Of a stretch of DNA of 64,000 nt, positions 1 through 10,045 are shown piece after piece. The DNA comes from Platerodrilus igneus (Eukaryota > Arthropoda > Insecta > Coleoptera > Lycidae), in the NCBI GenBank assembly GCA_036346225.1, contig JARFIW010001104.1, positions 8,458,001-8,522,000 on the forward strand, in the 5' to 3' direction. Numbering within the stretch: position 1 is the first letter of the stretch; each line of letters begins with the position of its first letter. Made by a program: the position numbers and the translations under genes. The notes under the pieces were generated by a model. The model was not told where the DNA came from and searched no databases. It was given only the letters and a program-made list of their open reading frames with translations.

Positions 1-520
1 TATATTTAACTAAGGTACAACGTATACTGTAACAAGCTCCTGTTACATTAAATGTGTTTGATATTTCAATTTAAAATCCAGGACTTTACAAAGATAAAAT
101 TTATTGAGGTGTAACTTGAGCACTGAAATGTACATAATCTTGAATTATTATTTGTAAATAGTGGTAAATAAATATTGTATGATTGTTGTATTATTTTGTG
201 GTTTTATTGAATGGTGTGTGTGAACGGTACAGAGAATGATAGTAAATCTAGTCCTCATGGTTGGACATGCCATAAAATGCTGTGGTATTTTATTATATTT
301 AGCCCCACGACTTGGGTGTACGTAAAATGCTGTGCTACTTTCCTTCCCACGATTCCTTAATGTAATATAATGCTCCCTTTATATTAATCAAGCACCTATG
401 ATGTGAAGTGTTAAGTTATGGATTTTCTTTGCCTCAACTAGCTGATTCAATTAAAACAAGTTGAAAATGCAAGGCATTGTCGCAACGAACTTCCAAATGT
501 AGACTTACTTTAAAACAATT
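1..520. other. AT-rich DNA with no recognised feature
   Basis: I see no convincing coding potential, RNA gene or repeat here. It leads directly into the tandem repeat that follows. Confidence 0.5.
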
Positions 521-945
521 TATGTATCGCACATTAATTTTGGACCTATTTGAAATTTTTGATAAAATTAATTCCCGGGGGTCGGGTATCCGTGGTCAGA
601 TTTTGTGGGGGTACCATATTTCGACTCAGCTATGTTAGGGAGTCCAAATATGTATCGCACATTAATTTTGGACCTATTTGAAATTTTGATAAAAATTAAT
701 TCCCTGGGGGTCGGGTATCCGTGGTCAGATTTTGTGGGGGTACCATATTTCGACTCAGCTATGTTAGGGGAGTCCAAATATGTATCGACATTAATTTTGG
801 ACCTATTTGAAATTTTGATAAAAATTAATTCCGGGGTATCCGTGGTCAGATTTTGTGGGGGGTACCATATTTCGACTCAGCTATGTTAGGGGAGTCCAAA
901 TATGTATCGCACATTAATTTTGGACCTATTTGAAATTTTTTTTTC
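521..945. repeat. Tandem repeat, ~122-130 bp units, 3+ copies
   Basis: The phrase TATGTATCGCACATTAATTT recurs at about 521, 649, 779 and 901, giving periods of 128, 130 and 122 bp. Each full unit continues with a run of Gs, GGTATCCGTGGTCAGATTTT, a second G run, and CGACTCAGCTATGTTAGG. The last unit is cut off at about 945. Copies differ mainly in the lengths of G and A runs and in one short deletion in the third unit. The frames open through this block on both strands come from the repeat and are not genes. Local tandem amplification is the simplest explanation. Confidence 0.9.
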
Positions 946-1140
946 CCGACGGAATATCGCGGGGGCACGGCGCCCCCGTGGCCCGATTTTAACTGACATC
1001 AAAACTTAAGCTCTGGACACCGAGCTGAATCGATTGATGTATCACACATTGATGTCCGACCATTAGAAAGGCCTCGGACGGACGGACAGACGGACGACAA
1101 ATCGATTTCATAAACGAACGAAGTTTGTTGAAAAGCAATT
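946..1140. repeat. GC-rich hairpin plus GGAC microsatellite adjoining the tandem repeat
   Basis: GGGGGC at 961-966 can pair with GCCCCC at 972-977, a compact GC stem that stands out in AT-rich DNA. About 100 bp further on, a GGAC-type run (CGGACGGACGGACAGACGGA) covers about 1074-1096. Such runs often close the 3' part of insect interspersed repeats, so this may be the unamplified end of the element whose other part became the tandem array. That link is inference. Confidence 0.55.
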
Positions 1141-2174
1141 CTACAATACACAATATAATGATTAAATATTTATAACTTTTTAAAATCTTCCCCTTTTTCA
1201 GAATATTTACATATACTAGATTTAAGAAATTGAAGCGAGAAATACGAGCCTTTTGTTATATTTAGAGACCTTTTGAAACGTTTCAAGATGCCTATTACCT
1301 TTCATAAATTGATCAAAGAAACTAATGTTTTGTTGACTCTTACATGTACCAAAATATTGAATTAAAACAGTTTTCAATAATAAATTATATCAATCTGGCT
1401 AACCTGGAATGGTTCCATAGTTACTCTGCATCTCCCAAGAGTTTTCGTGCCCAGTCTGAATATTTAGAGTCGAATTTGGAAGTCGACATCAAACCAAAAT
1501 ACTATCCAAATCGTTATTCAAAATCCCATAAGTTAATCCAATTTAAGATTCAATTTGTATATCGGTAAATAGAAGACTTTCCATCTCCGTAACTAACAAA
1601 GTAATTTAACAGGAGGTGATTAACCAGAGAATTAATCAAAGAATTCTTCAGAGAATTAACCAGAGTAATAACCAGAGAATCCACCAGAGCCCTGTTTTAT
1701 TTATGTTAGAAATTATATTTTTACTAAGTTGTTTTTACTTATGTCTATAATAGATCGGCTCACACTTGCACAATTTTTACACTTTTCAAAATGATTTTCA
1801 TTTACTTTTCGTATGACTGGTTACATAAATAATTTAGCACTTCTGAGTATCGTCGTAGCCCAGTTCAAAATGTATACTCAACTCGTCGTTCAATTGTTAT
1901 CGTATTTATAAGCCGTACCTCTTGTTTTCTATTCGTTTATTCACGTGTTGGGGCGATACCTTTTGCGTTTATCTTTTGTGTACTCTGGGAAATTTTACCA
2001 ATTGTATAGTTCAAATACTTGTATGAACGCTTAAATTGTCACGTATTAATTTACATACCATGATGTTTAATTGAGAAATCCCACGAATTTTCGTTTATTT
2101 AGTCACTGAACCTAACTCTACTTTTAAAATAACTACACTATTCACAAAAGCAAATCGCTTTTTATTCGGAGCAA
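1141..2174. other. No recognised gene; possible remnant of the neighbouring LTR element
   Basis: This stretch lies downstream of the minus-strand Gypsy protease. I could not read reverse transcriptase or integrase motifs in any frame. A TATA-like TTATAAATA (minus strand) near 1910 could belong to an LTR, but I found no matching LTR on the other side of gag. The 74-codon + frame at 1344-1568 has no recognisable domain. Confidence 0.4.
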
Positions 2175-2402
2175 TCAGGTGACTTTTTTTATTGGCATTA
2201 TCCTGTCACACACTTTATCCTTAATTTCATTGACGAATTCCTCCGATACTAAATTCGCTTCAGCTCCTGAATCTAATAACTCTCCTAAATTGTTTTCAAA
2301 AATTTTAATATCAATTATAGGCAAACAAAATTTTTCTATTACTTCTGGCTCAACTTCTTCCTCTATCTTTAAAAATTCCTTCGGATGTTCATACTTGTAC
2401 AC
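2175..2402 (-). pseudogene. Gypsy retropepsin-like aspartic protease, N-terminal part
   Basis: The 75-residue frame contains ELLDSGAEANLVSEEF. DSGA is the active-site form of retroviral-type aspartic proteases (D-S/T-G-A), followed by the usual hydrophobic N-L-V strand. In the parent element the protease would cut Gag-Pol into mature proteins. It is in a different frame from the basic gag segment just upstream. That could reflect programmed frameshifting, common in Gypsy elements, or decay; decay is likelier because gag is also broken. The stop comes soon after the active site, so the flap region and C-terminal half are missing. Confidence 0.8.
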
Positions 2403-2428
2403 AGTGATGTCTAGTGGTTTGTCCTTGT

Positions 2429-2761
2429 CTAAAAATCCTGTCCCGGTCTGGTCTCCCTACTTGGTCCAGGTCTCGCTACTACCTCAGCATATGTCCGCGA
2501 TGTCTCCACTCTGTTTGTGTTCTCACTGTCCCTGTTAGGTGTTGTCGGTGTGCCTCTTATGTCAGGTGAGCTGTTTTGTCTTGTCACCCCTTGTCTAGGT
2601 GCAGGTCCCTTACCTACACTGTTACTCCTGAAAAACGTTCGTCTCGGTTCCCAATTTTGTCTATTATATCCAAAATTTGTCCCCCGTCTTGTGTAGTTGT
2701 CCCTTCTGTTATCGAATCGCACTGTTAAGTTGTCGTTCCCTGGGTTCCCGAGGTCGTCCAC
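2429..2761 (-). pseudogene. Gypsy gag C-terminal basic (nucleocapsid-like) segment
   Basis: About 110 residues rich in Arg, Asn, Gly and Pro (for example DNRRDNYTRRGTNFGYNR) continue in the same frame as the gag core and are separated from it only by the TAA at 2765-2767. Basic, disordered RNA-binding tails are normal in Gypsy Gag. No CCHC zinc knuckle is visible, so RNA binding would rest on the Arg-rich stretches alone. A TAYAEVV-like stretch (RTYAEVVARPGPS) near the end resembles the segment before protease in other insect elements. That last comparison is from memory and weak. Confidence 0.6.
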
Positions 2762-2764
2762 TGC

Positions 2765-3463
2765 TTACATCATCATACTTTTGCAGGTACTCCAAAAACA
2801 TTCCCTGTCTACAATGTTTTGCAACGCTATATGTTGCCTAACCTCAACCTCGAAATGTCGTGAAAGATATTTGATTATCTGTCTGTCTGTCAATGGTGGA
2901 TTTAACTGTCTCGCTATGCTATACTTCCTTATAGCATACTTCCCTTTGAACTTTCCTGTAAATAAGTCGTCTTGTACCTGGTCTTGTCGATGGTCACTCC
3001 AATAATGTTTTAGAAATCGGTCCTCAAAGTCATTGTACGTGTCAGTTTCCTGTCCTATTAAGTTATACCAGGTTTCAGCATGGTCTTTCAGCAACGCTTT
3101 AACAATGTTAAGTTTCACCTGTTCATCATACAAATTACTAACCAAATCTCTAATGTTATTAATAAATATCTGAGGATTTACTCTACTATCCCCATAAAAT
3201 TTCATTTGTTGATCCAGCGACATATTCCTTGTTACGAATCTGGGACCATCCCCCATCAAAGTTGATACGTTTTGTTTAATCCCGATAACTTCTCTCTCTA
3301 CCCTACCTAACTGATCTTTACATGAGTCCGTTACCTCAGTCATTTTAGCATTAATTTCGTCCTCACAGAAGATCCTCATCTCCGTCCGTAATTGTCCCAT
3401 TTCCTGACTCAAACCTCTAATATCACGCTCATTTTTATCTACCCTGTTTTCTACTTCCCCCAT
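2765..3463 (-). pseudogene. Gypsy gag core (retrotransposon gag domain)
   Basis: The 232-residue frame begins with heptad-like coiled-coil sequence (residues ~1-75). It then has a capsid-type region typical of Retrotrans_gag: MKFYGDSRVNPQIFINNIRD, then a segment ending ETWYNLIGQ and NDFEDRFLKHYW. This protein would assemble the cytoplasmic virus-like particle. The frame ends at a TAA, and coding sequence resumes in the same frame two codons later, so the stop is a single mutation. Upstream it is joined out of frame to the 3472-3771 segment by a one-base shift near 3485. Confidence 0.8.
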
Positions 3464-3471
3464 TTTTACAG

Positions 3472-3771
3472 TTAAACTGTTTTGAATTCTGAAAATTCTT
3501 TCGTCGAATTATCAATTTTCTGACTAATTTGCTCAAACTTTCTATTCGATTTGGCACTCATTTGTTCAAGTTTCATGTTTGATTCTTCCCTACCTAATCG
3601 CATCTCCTCTAACATTCTCATTATCAATTCACTACCTTGTTCCCCTGATTCCGTCCTCGACTGATCCCTACTACCTCCAGCTTTCTCCATTTTTCCTGCT
3701 TTGTCAAATAAGGCACTATCATCACTTCCGATTTCCACTCCTTGACTTCTTAACCACTCCTTTCTCTGCAT
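3472..3771 (-). pseudogene. Gypsy gag N-terminal coiled-coil segment
   Basis: It starts at an ATG (3771-3769) about 120 bp downstream of the PBS-like site, a normal leader length. The 99 residues are charged and helical, with regular Met/Leu/Ile spacing in LIMRMLEEMRLGREES and QMSAKSNRKFEQISQK, consistent with a multimerising coiled coil. A one-base shift near 3485 ends the frame. The heptad pattern picks up at once in the next frame (2765-3463), which shows that the two pieces were one protein. Confidence 0.65.
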
Positions 3772-3890
3772 ACATTCAAATCACTCCCACACACTCAAAA
3801 TTTATTTCTAAATTTATACCAGACACACTCTCTCTCTCAGCTCGCCAGTTTTCTGGAATAAAATTCAAATCTTATTTGGAGCTCGAGCCT

Positions 3891-3906
3891 CACGTTCGGG
3901 TCGCCA
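3891..3906 (-). promoter_or_regulatory. Primer-binding-site-like sequence (TGGCGACCC...)
   Basis: On the minus strand the sequence reads TGGCGACCCGAACGTG. TGGCGACC is the start of the arginine-tRNA-type primer site used by 412/mdg1-like Gypsy elements. A second, diverged copy of the surrounding phrase (ATTTTATGACGGCCC) lies about 70 bp further upstream (3955-3969). An LTR should lie immediately beyond 3906, but I could not delimit one because no second LTR is present. Confidence 0.4.
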
Positions 3907-5591
3907 TAAAATTGCCGTAGAAGTCGAGGACTAAGGTTTTAACATCGAGCCTTCACTGGGCCGTCATAAAATTTTTCGAAAAAAAATTAAAATTTTTAAA
4001 GATTTCTTACCCTTTTATTTCTCCTTCAAATTCCTTTAGCTTCCCTGGCTAGCTCAGCTGTGCCTCTTCTCGAATATCTAAATTTTCGGACATATCTCTT
4101 TTACACTCGTACATCATTCAATAAAATTACTAAATAATACCACAAACATACAACCTTTTATTTACACCTATTAACAGATAAATTATATTTACATGTGTTA
4201 AAAACAGTTAGATACAATAATTATAAAGCTTCAATTATGGTATGTTTTAAAGTCTTCGATTTTTCTAATAAATTTTAAACAACTCAGTGAGATATGAGTA
4301 GATGAGCCCCACATGTTACCCTAAACTGACTTCACACTGGAGCATGGTGAGCTCATAATAACCCAGTTTAGTTTGTATATGCCTTTTTATACCTTGCAAA
4401 AATATAAACCAAAAATTACAGACCCGTTTACCTTTTACAATTCAATTTTTATCCTGACTAAAATTTTAGATGGTCTAACTACACCCTTTTTCAATATTTA
4501 ACATCAATAAATTGTCCAGTACATGTATCTTTTACAATAAGTCGCTAGAACCATAAATATGCCACCAAAAGGTCAACCATACAGCACAAAATTTCACAAA
4601 TGTTTATAAAGCAACAGATATTTTAAATAAATTTCCTGGAGATTCTTCAGGCTTCTTTTCCGTGGGAGATGAGTGCCAGAACACCCCTCCGCGTTGTCTT
4701 GATGCGCTGTGCTGCTCAGCGGATCCTCAGGCCTCTTCCATCTGCTACCTCTGTAAGTTATGCGCCTCGTCTCACAGTACCATTCCATATCATGCATACA
4801 AACTCGATTACTTGTAGTGCTTACCCACATATATCATGCTTCCATTATTGATTTTTGTGTTTTGTATTGTAGTAGCCGGACCTTTATTAATTTAATACAC
4901 TACTCGTACTTCACGTCAATAATTAGAGGTTTGCTAGTACGTTTTCATACTTGTAACCACTATATTTACGGTAATATAATCACATAAAATACTCACAGAA
5001 AGCTTTATTATCTTATTCTGAATCGGTATTCAGTACTTTGTCGAAGTAATGGAAAAGAGAACTTGAATATTAAAGCCCTGGTATTTATATGCTTCCAAAA
5101 CCCCCTGGTGGACTCGCTTCCAGCGAAAAGCTTATTTTCAAAAACCGTTTCTACAAATTTTTAGCATAACCGTCGGTTGATTCTGAAAATTTTTCCCGCC
5201 GTGCTTGTTGTATACTTCGAATTTGCTTACAACCTTCGCGTGTGCATTCGTTTCTAACACTGTTGACTTTCGACCAATGATAAAATTCTCTGCCGTCCGA
5301 AAATCCGCCTAAACTATATTTATCTTTGTTTTATACATGTTTGTTGTCTCATTCAAAACCCCACTTGAGTTACAGAAAATCGATATTGATGACATCTTAT
5401 CTCAACTCCACGTGTATACTGTACGTGCATTTTAATCCCAACGCTTTTATATCTGTCTCTATCTGTTGTATATAACCGGTCGTGCATTTCCCTCGCTCCT
5501 TAAGATGTTTGTTCCCTAGTTGTTTATCCAAACTGACGGTTGGAAATAATTTTTTGTAAAGCGTGTTTATTTGTTTAATTAGTTATAAAAC
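3907..5591. other. No recognised gene; a GC-richer patch at 4650-4800 open on both strands
   Basis: Most of this is AT-rich without features. Around 4650-4800 the composition rises and frames are open on both strands (+ 4669-4851, - 4594-4830). A good 5' splice-site match (CTCTGTAAGTTA) ends the patch on the + strand, and an acceptor-like TTACAG begins it on the minus strand. Neither translation resembles a protein I know. It may be a small exon or part of an old repeat. Confidence 0.3.
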
Positions 5592-5924
5592 TTATAATTT
5601 CTGCATCAAAAAATAAAGAAAATGTTTCATAAAGAGTGATACTTTTTGGCAGTTCAATTTGCAATGCAGATTTGCTTGTAAAATCAAATATTTATGTCGT
5701 CCTATATAATCTTTCCATTCTATATTTTGATCAACTTGAGGCGTTAATTCTTCAACTGTTTCAAATTTCTCATCATTTTTTTCATCAACTAAATTTGGAA
5801 TTCATTCCTCAATATTCTCTTTGAAGTCACGGGCGTTTTGGTCATTGTCGGACAAAAAATCCCTGTTTGGATCCAGTATGGAATCAGTAGCTTCAGAATC
5901 TATATCACTATTATTTTCTGCCAT
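5592..5924 (-). pseudogene. Unrecognised acidic ORF with one in-frame stop
   Basis: From ATG at 5924 a frame runs 40 codons (beginning MAENNSDIDSEATDSILDPN) to a TGA at 5804-5802. It then stays open in the same frame for another ~69 codons to a TAA at 5594-5592, so one substitution separates two halves of an ~110-codon frame. The first half is strongly acidic; the second contains IPNLVDEKNDEKFETVEEL and then turns basic. Acidic N-termini of this style occur in piggyBac-like transposases, but I see no catalytic motif. The identity is unknown. Confidence 0.4.
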
Positions 5925-6763
5925 TTTTGTATTTTGACATCCAATAGATATTTTCTTTTCCACATATTTTTTAATTATTTTTTTTAAGGTTTATGATACC
6001 ATGAATATAAAATAATGTAGCAATTGTGTCATGCTTTGACGCAATGCCAGAGTAGACTGAGAATTTTGCTTACATTATAATTTTGTGTTTCATCGCGGTT
6101 TGCAAGTTTCAGCAAGTTAAATTTTTATCACCCAAATGTAGCTAATGGGGCTCCACGTAATATAAACAATTATCGTGGACCTCGCCAGCCACATATGGAT
6201 GGCAAAATCAAAAAATGCAAAAAGTGAAATCATTTATTAACAAAAATAATTAATATAACAGTTTTATGTTTCATTTAAATAAATTCAATCAGGGAAAATT
6301 TTGTTTCAATTAAATTAAGCTTGGCGATTAACATGCTAATTAACATTTTATTTACAATGCATGTGAAATCAATAATAATAATTTTTTTAACACAATATTT
6401 AGCTACATCTCATATGTGGCCATGCTGCAAAAAGTAAATTGACTGACAATTTAATACTCAGTGATATTTATTTATTTATCACACTGTAACAGTTGGTGCT
6501 AATTACAAGCATGCTTCTATTTATATAAAATGATAATAATCGTCACCGTGTCTATACAAACAAGACTGTTGAGTAGGCTAAACTTAATTCGTAACATACC
6601 TATAATTTTGCTAACTTAATTATCTATGTACCTATTTCTTTGGATGATCGAATGCCTCCCATTGAGAGTGAATAAAAGTGCTATGATGAATGTTTCTAAT
6701 TGCCCGTCGTCTAATTGTTTTTGCTAGCCTCTGATTCTTATCTTCTAGAATTAATGAAACCAC
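5925..6763. other. AT-rich DNA with no recognised feature
   Basis: No coding frame, RNA gene or clear repeat could be supported. It ends where a minus-strand LINE tail begins with a TCATCATCATT sequence. Confidence 0.45.
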
Positions 6764-6943
6764 TATAATTATCATCATCATTAGACCTTCAGTCATGGAA
6801 CTGGTCTGATACGTACCTTCATTGTTTCCTATTCTGTGTTAACCTACACATTTCTCTGAAATTACCCCAGCCTTCAGCTTTCATTATCTGCATGCAAAAG
6901 TCTGATATAGGTCTCTACCTCTCTTTTTTCCTATCTCTGCTTA
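6764..6943 (-). mobile_element. RTE-like LINE 3' tail, part 1 (split by mariner)
   Basis: Read on the minus strand it encodes a decayed version of the C-terminus of a LINE reverse transcriptase protein (KAEGWGNFREMCRLTQNRKQ), followed by a short 3' end closing in TGATGATGATAAT. A very short 3' region ending in TGA-type repeats is typical of RTE-like LINEs. Its upstream continuation lies across the mariner insertion at 8258-8400. Related copies in the window are at 9780-10045, 10046-10500 and 26112-26415. Confidence 0.75.
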
Positions 6944-6945
6944 TA

Positions 6946-6975
6946 CAGTATTGCCCGAAATAAACAGTACTGAAA
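6946..6975 (+). repeat. Left terminal inverted repeat of mariner-type element
   Basis: Thirty bases that are the exact reverse complement of 8226-8255. They begin CAGTATTGCC directly after the TA target dinucleotide. The match stops at base 31. Confidence 0.95.
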
Positions 6976-7081
6976 CTAAGTTGGCTGTGTTTTTATGCGT
7001 GCGCTGCCACACTCAAGTTAGCTAGTATAGACCTGTCAAGTAAACCTCAAACAAGTAATTAGTAGGGCCTAATTGTTAAAA

Positions 7082-8192
7082 ATGGTGTTAAGTACAGAGG
7101 AGAAAGTGTTTCTGGTAGAGCATTATTTTCGTTCATACGGAATCGACCGACGTAATGGTGCAAGTTTGCTATACGTGTCTGATCAATTCACACAAAGGTT
7201 TAATAAACGTTCTCCAAGTAATGCTGTAATTTTGAAGGTTATTGAAAAGTTTAGAAATACAGGTAGTGTATTGTGCCAACGAAAAGGAAACTCGGGCGTC
7301 CCAGGACAGTTAACAACAACAATAACCATGAACGTGTTTTGAGCAAATCTTAGAAAATCCGAAAGTCAGCCAGGCAAGGACAGCGTTACAACTTGATTTA
7401 AAAAGAACTTCCTTTCAAAGAATCCTGAAGGAGCTGGGTACATTTTCGTATGTGATTCAGGTACATCAACAACTACATCCTCGGGATTATCGCAGTAGAG
7501 TGGAATATTGCGCAAGAATTCTCGCGTTACAGTATGAAAATCCTGAATTTTTGAAAATGTTTGGTTTTCAGACGAAGCACATTTTCACTTGTCAGGCTAT
7601 GTGAATCGTCGCACAAATCGATTTCTGTGCTTTGCCAGACCCGATGAGGTTCAAGAGGTTCCTTTACATAGTGAAAAAGTGAGTGTCTGGTGTGCTGTTT
7701 CCGGACACGGAATCATTGGTCCGCACTTTATCGAAGAGAATGGTAGGCAAGTCACACTTAATCAACAGAGGTACAGACAAATTTTAACACGATTTATCCC
7801 TGATCTACGTCAATTCTGTCGTGCACGTAACTTGTCATTTCGAAACCAATTTTTTCAGCAGGACGGGCAACTTGCCATACTGCTGCCGCAATTCGTCAAT
7901 TTCTTCAAGAACATTTTCCAAGCAAATTCATATCACGATTTACTGACTTCCCTTATCCTTCACATTCTCCAGACCTCACACCTCCAGACGCATACATTTG
8001 GGGCATGGCTAAAATGCCGTTTTCAAACGGGCACCACAAACCATCGATGAATTAAAGGATGCCGTTAGAGTCTTCTTCGCAGCCCTGAGACAACCCTTAT
8101 TCAATAACATGACCAGAAACTTAGAACATCGTTATGAAGTCTGTCTCGAACGAGGAGGTGCACATTTAGAACATATAATAAAGTGTCAATAA
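7082..8192 (+). pseudogene. Tc1/mariner-superfamily transposase, frameshifted
   Basis: It would cut and paste the element by binding the terminal repeats through an N-terminal helix-turn-helix and cleaving DNA with a D,D,D triad. The N-terminal ~85 residues from ATG 7082 (MVLSTEEKVFLVEHYFRSYG) are the helix-turn-helix type often labelled DUF4817. The three catalytic Asp codons are readable: SDEAHFHLSG at 7571, FFQQDG at 7862 and SPDLTPPD at 7987. The spacing between the second and third Asp is about 41 residues once one lost G (after 7864) is allowed for, a DD41D arrangement. Frameshifts lie near 7280, 7340, 7865 and 8012. The C-terminus ends at TAA 8190-8192. Length (~370 codons) fits the superfamily. 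Confidence 0.9.
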
Positions 8193-8225
8193 TATGTATT
8201 TTTTAAATATACAAAACAATTACAA

Positions 8226-8255
8226 TTTCAGTACTGTTTATTTCGGGCAATACTG
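8226..8255 (-). repeat. Right terminal inverted repeat of mariner-type element
   Basis: Exact reverse complement of 6946-6975, followed by the TA target dinucleotide at 8256-8257. Confidence 0.95.
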
Positions 8256-8257
8256 TA

Positions 8258-8400
8258 ATATATCCCATACTATTCCCGATACGCCTTACAACATGTCTTA
8301 GCCTTCTATTTTTCCCTTTCTTTCCCTACTATATCCAAAACCTCTGTTCGCTATAATCATACAAGTATAACAATACGAAATAATCCTATTACAAATAATC
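8258..8400 (-). mobile_element. RTE-like LINE 3' tail, part 2 (split by mariner)
   Basis: Directly beyond the TA, the text ATATATCCCATACTATTCCC resumes the LINE sequence that stopped at 6943. The same phrase appears uninterrupted near 26272. The match fades beyond about 8350-8400. Confidence 0.7.
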
Positions 8401-9779
8401 TTTCAAATACAAAATAATGCACTCACAACGACTTTCTTTTACAAACAATATCCTATATACAAGAACATCTGTTTAAACCCAAGATTATCACTCATCAACA
8501 ATTTCTTAATTATACTATCCTTAATATGTACAACAATTACCTTTGGAAGTCACATACTTTAATATTCATCCCCTTAATAACAGTATTATATGTATCCGAA
8601 TCTAGTTATGTTCAGTTTTTATCTTGTATAATGACAAAACCATGTTCGTAGGTAAACCAGAAATCCTTAAAATTAAATTAAATTGACTTTTACAGACAGC
8701 TCTATTACTGTGAAGTTTAGATTAAAATGAGTCTTTAGAAATCACCTAAAATATCGAAACAAATTGATTTAAATTTTACTGTTGAGTGTCTTTTTGTTGT
8801 TCGACTTTAATTTACCAGCTTTGATTTTTTTCAAAACATAATTACCAATCAATGCTTCATCTTTTTTAAATCGTTTTAAAAGTAAGAATTTTCATACAAA
8901 TTGATCAATTACACATAGTTCATTGATCTTCCATTTAATTTCATATCTTTAAGCAAATTCTCTCTGACAATAACTTTTAATTGGTCTCAAATCGTCTATC
9001 TTTGATTTTAATATATTTAAATAACTATTACTACCAAATATTGTACATTTTATGTACCACTTCAACTACCTACGTATTATATCATTGTATCAACTGCATG
9101 ACGACGTTGAAGTTTCAACCAACACTGATCTCTTCACTAGGCACATATTGTCCTTTAAACTAACGAGCCTCCTTTGACGTGGCAAATTTGAGAGTGTTTG
9201 CCTTTGATTACATTGTCTTCCATATGTGTCCAGTGGATGTGAGATCGTTAAGTTCATTGTTTCACCACGGCTTCGAGCTATTTAATAATTGGGCACATCG
9301 TTTACATATGCTTTATCTCAACATTCCAGTCTATTCTAAAACGTGGGGTCTATAAATACACATTTTAATTAGAAATATGCCTTTTTGTCATTAAATTACA
9401 AATGTAATCTTTTCTGAATATTTATTCTTGCAAGTTTCCCGTTATAACTGAAAGTGTTCATATTTATTTGAACTACAATTTTTTTTGAAAATGCAATCCG
9501 TTAATTATTAATTAAAAATAAAATCCTAAAATAGGATTTACACAAATACGATATTTTATTGAACGAAATTCTTTTAATAAACACTTTTTTATGCACCGAA
9601 CGTAATAAATGCCTTTATTTTGATCTATAACATGTTCATTTTGTTATTAAACTATTTAATGATCACGGTTTTATGTGTCAAACGTAATTGATACACTTAT
9701 CAGGGAATTTCACAAAGATTTTCTATACAAATAAATGTCTAAACAATTTGTTTGAATAGTGATGGTACAGATGTATGAT
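8401..9779. other. AT-rich DNA with no recognised feature
   Basis: No supported coding sequence, RNA gene or repeat. Short open frames here have no domain signature. Confidence 0.45.
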
Positions 9780-10045
9780 GAACATATTATGACAAAGTTA
9801 AGAACAAAGGAGTTCTAGAAATTGTAGGAGAAGAAAGAAATATGTGGAAAACGATAAAAATAGAGATAGGATGTAAGGCCACATACTAAGGCATGAGGGA
9901 ATAGTGCGGGATATATTAGAAGCAGAGAAAGGAAAAAAGTGAGGTAGAGGTAGACCTAGATTAGACTATTGTACAGAGATAGTAAAAGATATAGGCTGTG
10001 GAAATTTCGGGGAAATGTATAGGTTAACTAAGGATAGGAAACAAT
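9780..10045 (+). mobile_element. RTE-like LINE 3' fragment, plus strand
   Basis: In decayed frames this reads as the end of a LINE ORF2: IVGEERNMWKTIK, a RHEGIVRDILEAE-like stretch, GRGRPRLDYCTEIVKDIGC, then RLTKDRK. The GRGRPRLDYxxxIVKDxGC...EMxRLTxxRxxW pattern is the conserved C-terminal tail after reverse transcriptase in this LINE group. It meets an opposite-strand copy at 10046, giving a tail-to-tail inverted pair. Confidence 0.75.

Larger units (their letters stand above)
2175..3906 (-). mobile_element. Ty3/Gypsy-type LTR retrotransposon fragment (leader, gag, protease)
   Basis: Read right to left, this contains a primer-binding-site-like sequence (3906-3891), a leader of about 120 bp, a coiled-coil gag N-terminus, the gag capsid-like core, a basic Gly/Arg/Asn-rich segment and the start of an aspartic protease. 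Reverse transcriptase, RNase H and integrase are absent, so the element is cut off about 75 residues into the protease open frame. The gag is broken by a frameshift near 3485 and by an in-frame TAA at 2765-2767. The copy is therefore dead. No LTR pair could be paired by eye. Confidence 0.8.
6944..8257 (+). mobile_element. Complete Tc1/mariner-superfamily DNA transposon, 1310 bp, with TA duplication
   Basis: The element proper is 6946-8255 and is bounded by perfect 30-bp terminal inverted repeats (6946-6975 and 8226-8255, beginning CAGTATTGCCCGAAATAAAC). TA dinucleotides at 6944-6945 and 8256-8257 are the target duplication expected of this superfamily. The insertion cuts a minus-strand LINE tail, and the uninterrupted sequence CTGCTTGTAATATATCCCA can be seen in the related tails near 10190 and 26270. 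The single transposase gene inside has several small indels, so the copy cannot move on its own. The perfect terminal repeats suggest it is not very old and could still be mobilised in trans. Confidence 0.95.

Noticed and set aside
605..889. 94-codon ORF and its minus-strand counterpart
   Set aside because: They run through the tandem repeat and repeat its unit; no protein is implied.
1600..2174. 3' LTR of the first Gypsy element
   Set aside because: Contains a TATA-like motif, but I found no matching copy to the right of the PBS-like site, so LTR status cannot be shown.
4594..4851. ORFs on both strands read as a gene
   Set aside because: Open on both strands with no recognisable domain; splice-like sites point in both directions. 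Evidence is too weak to call.
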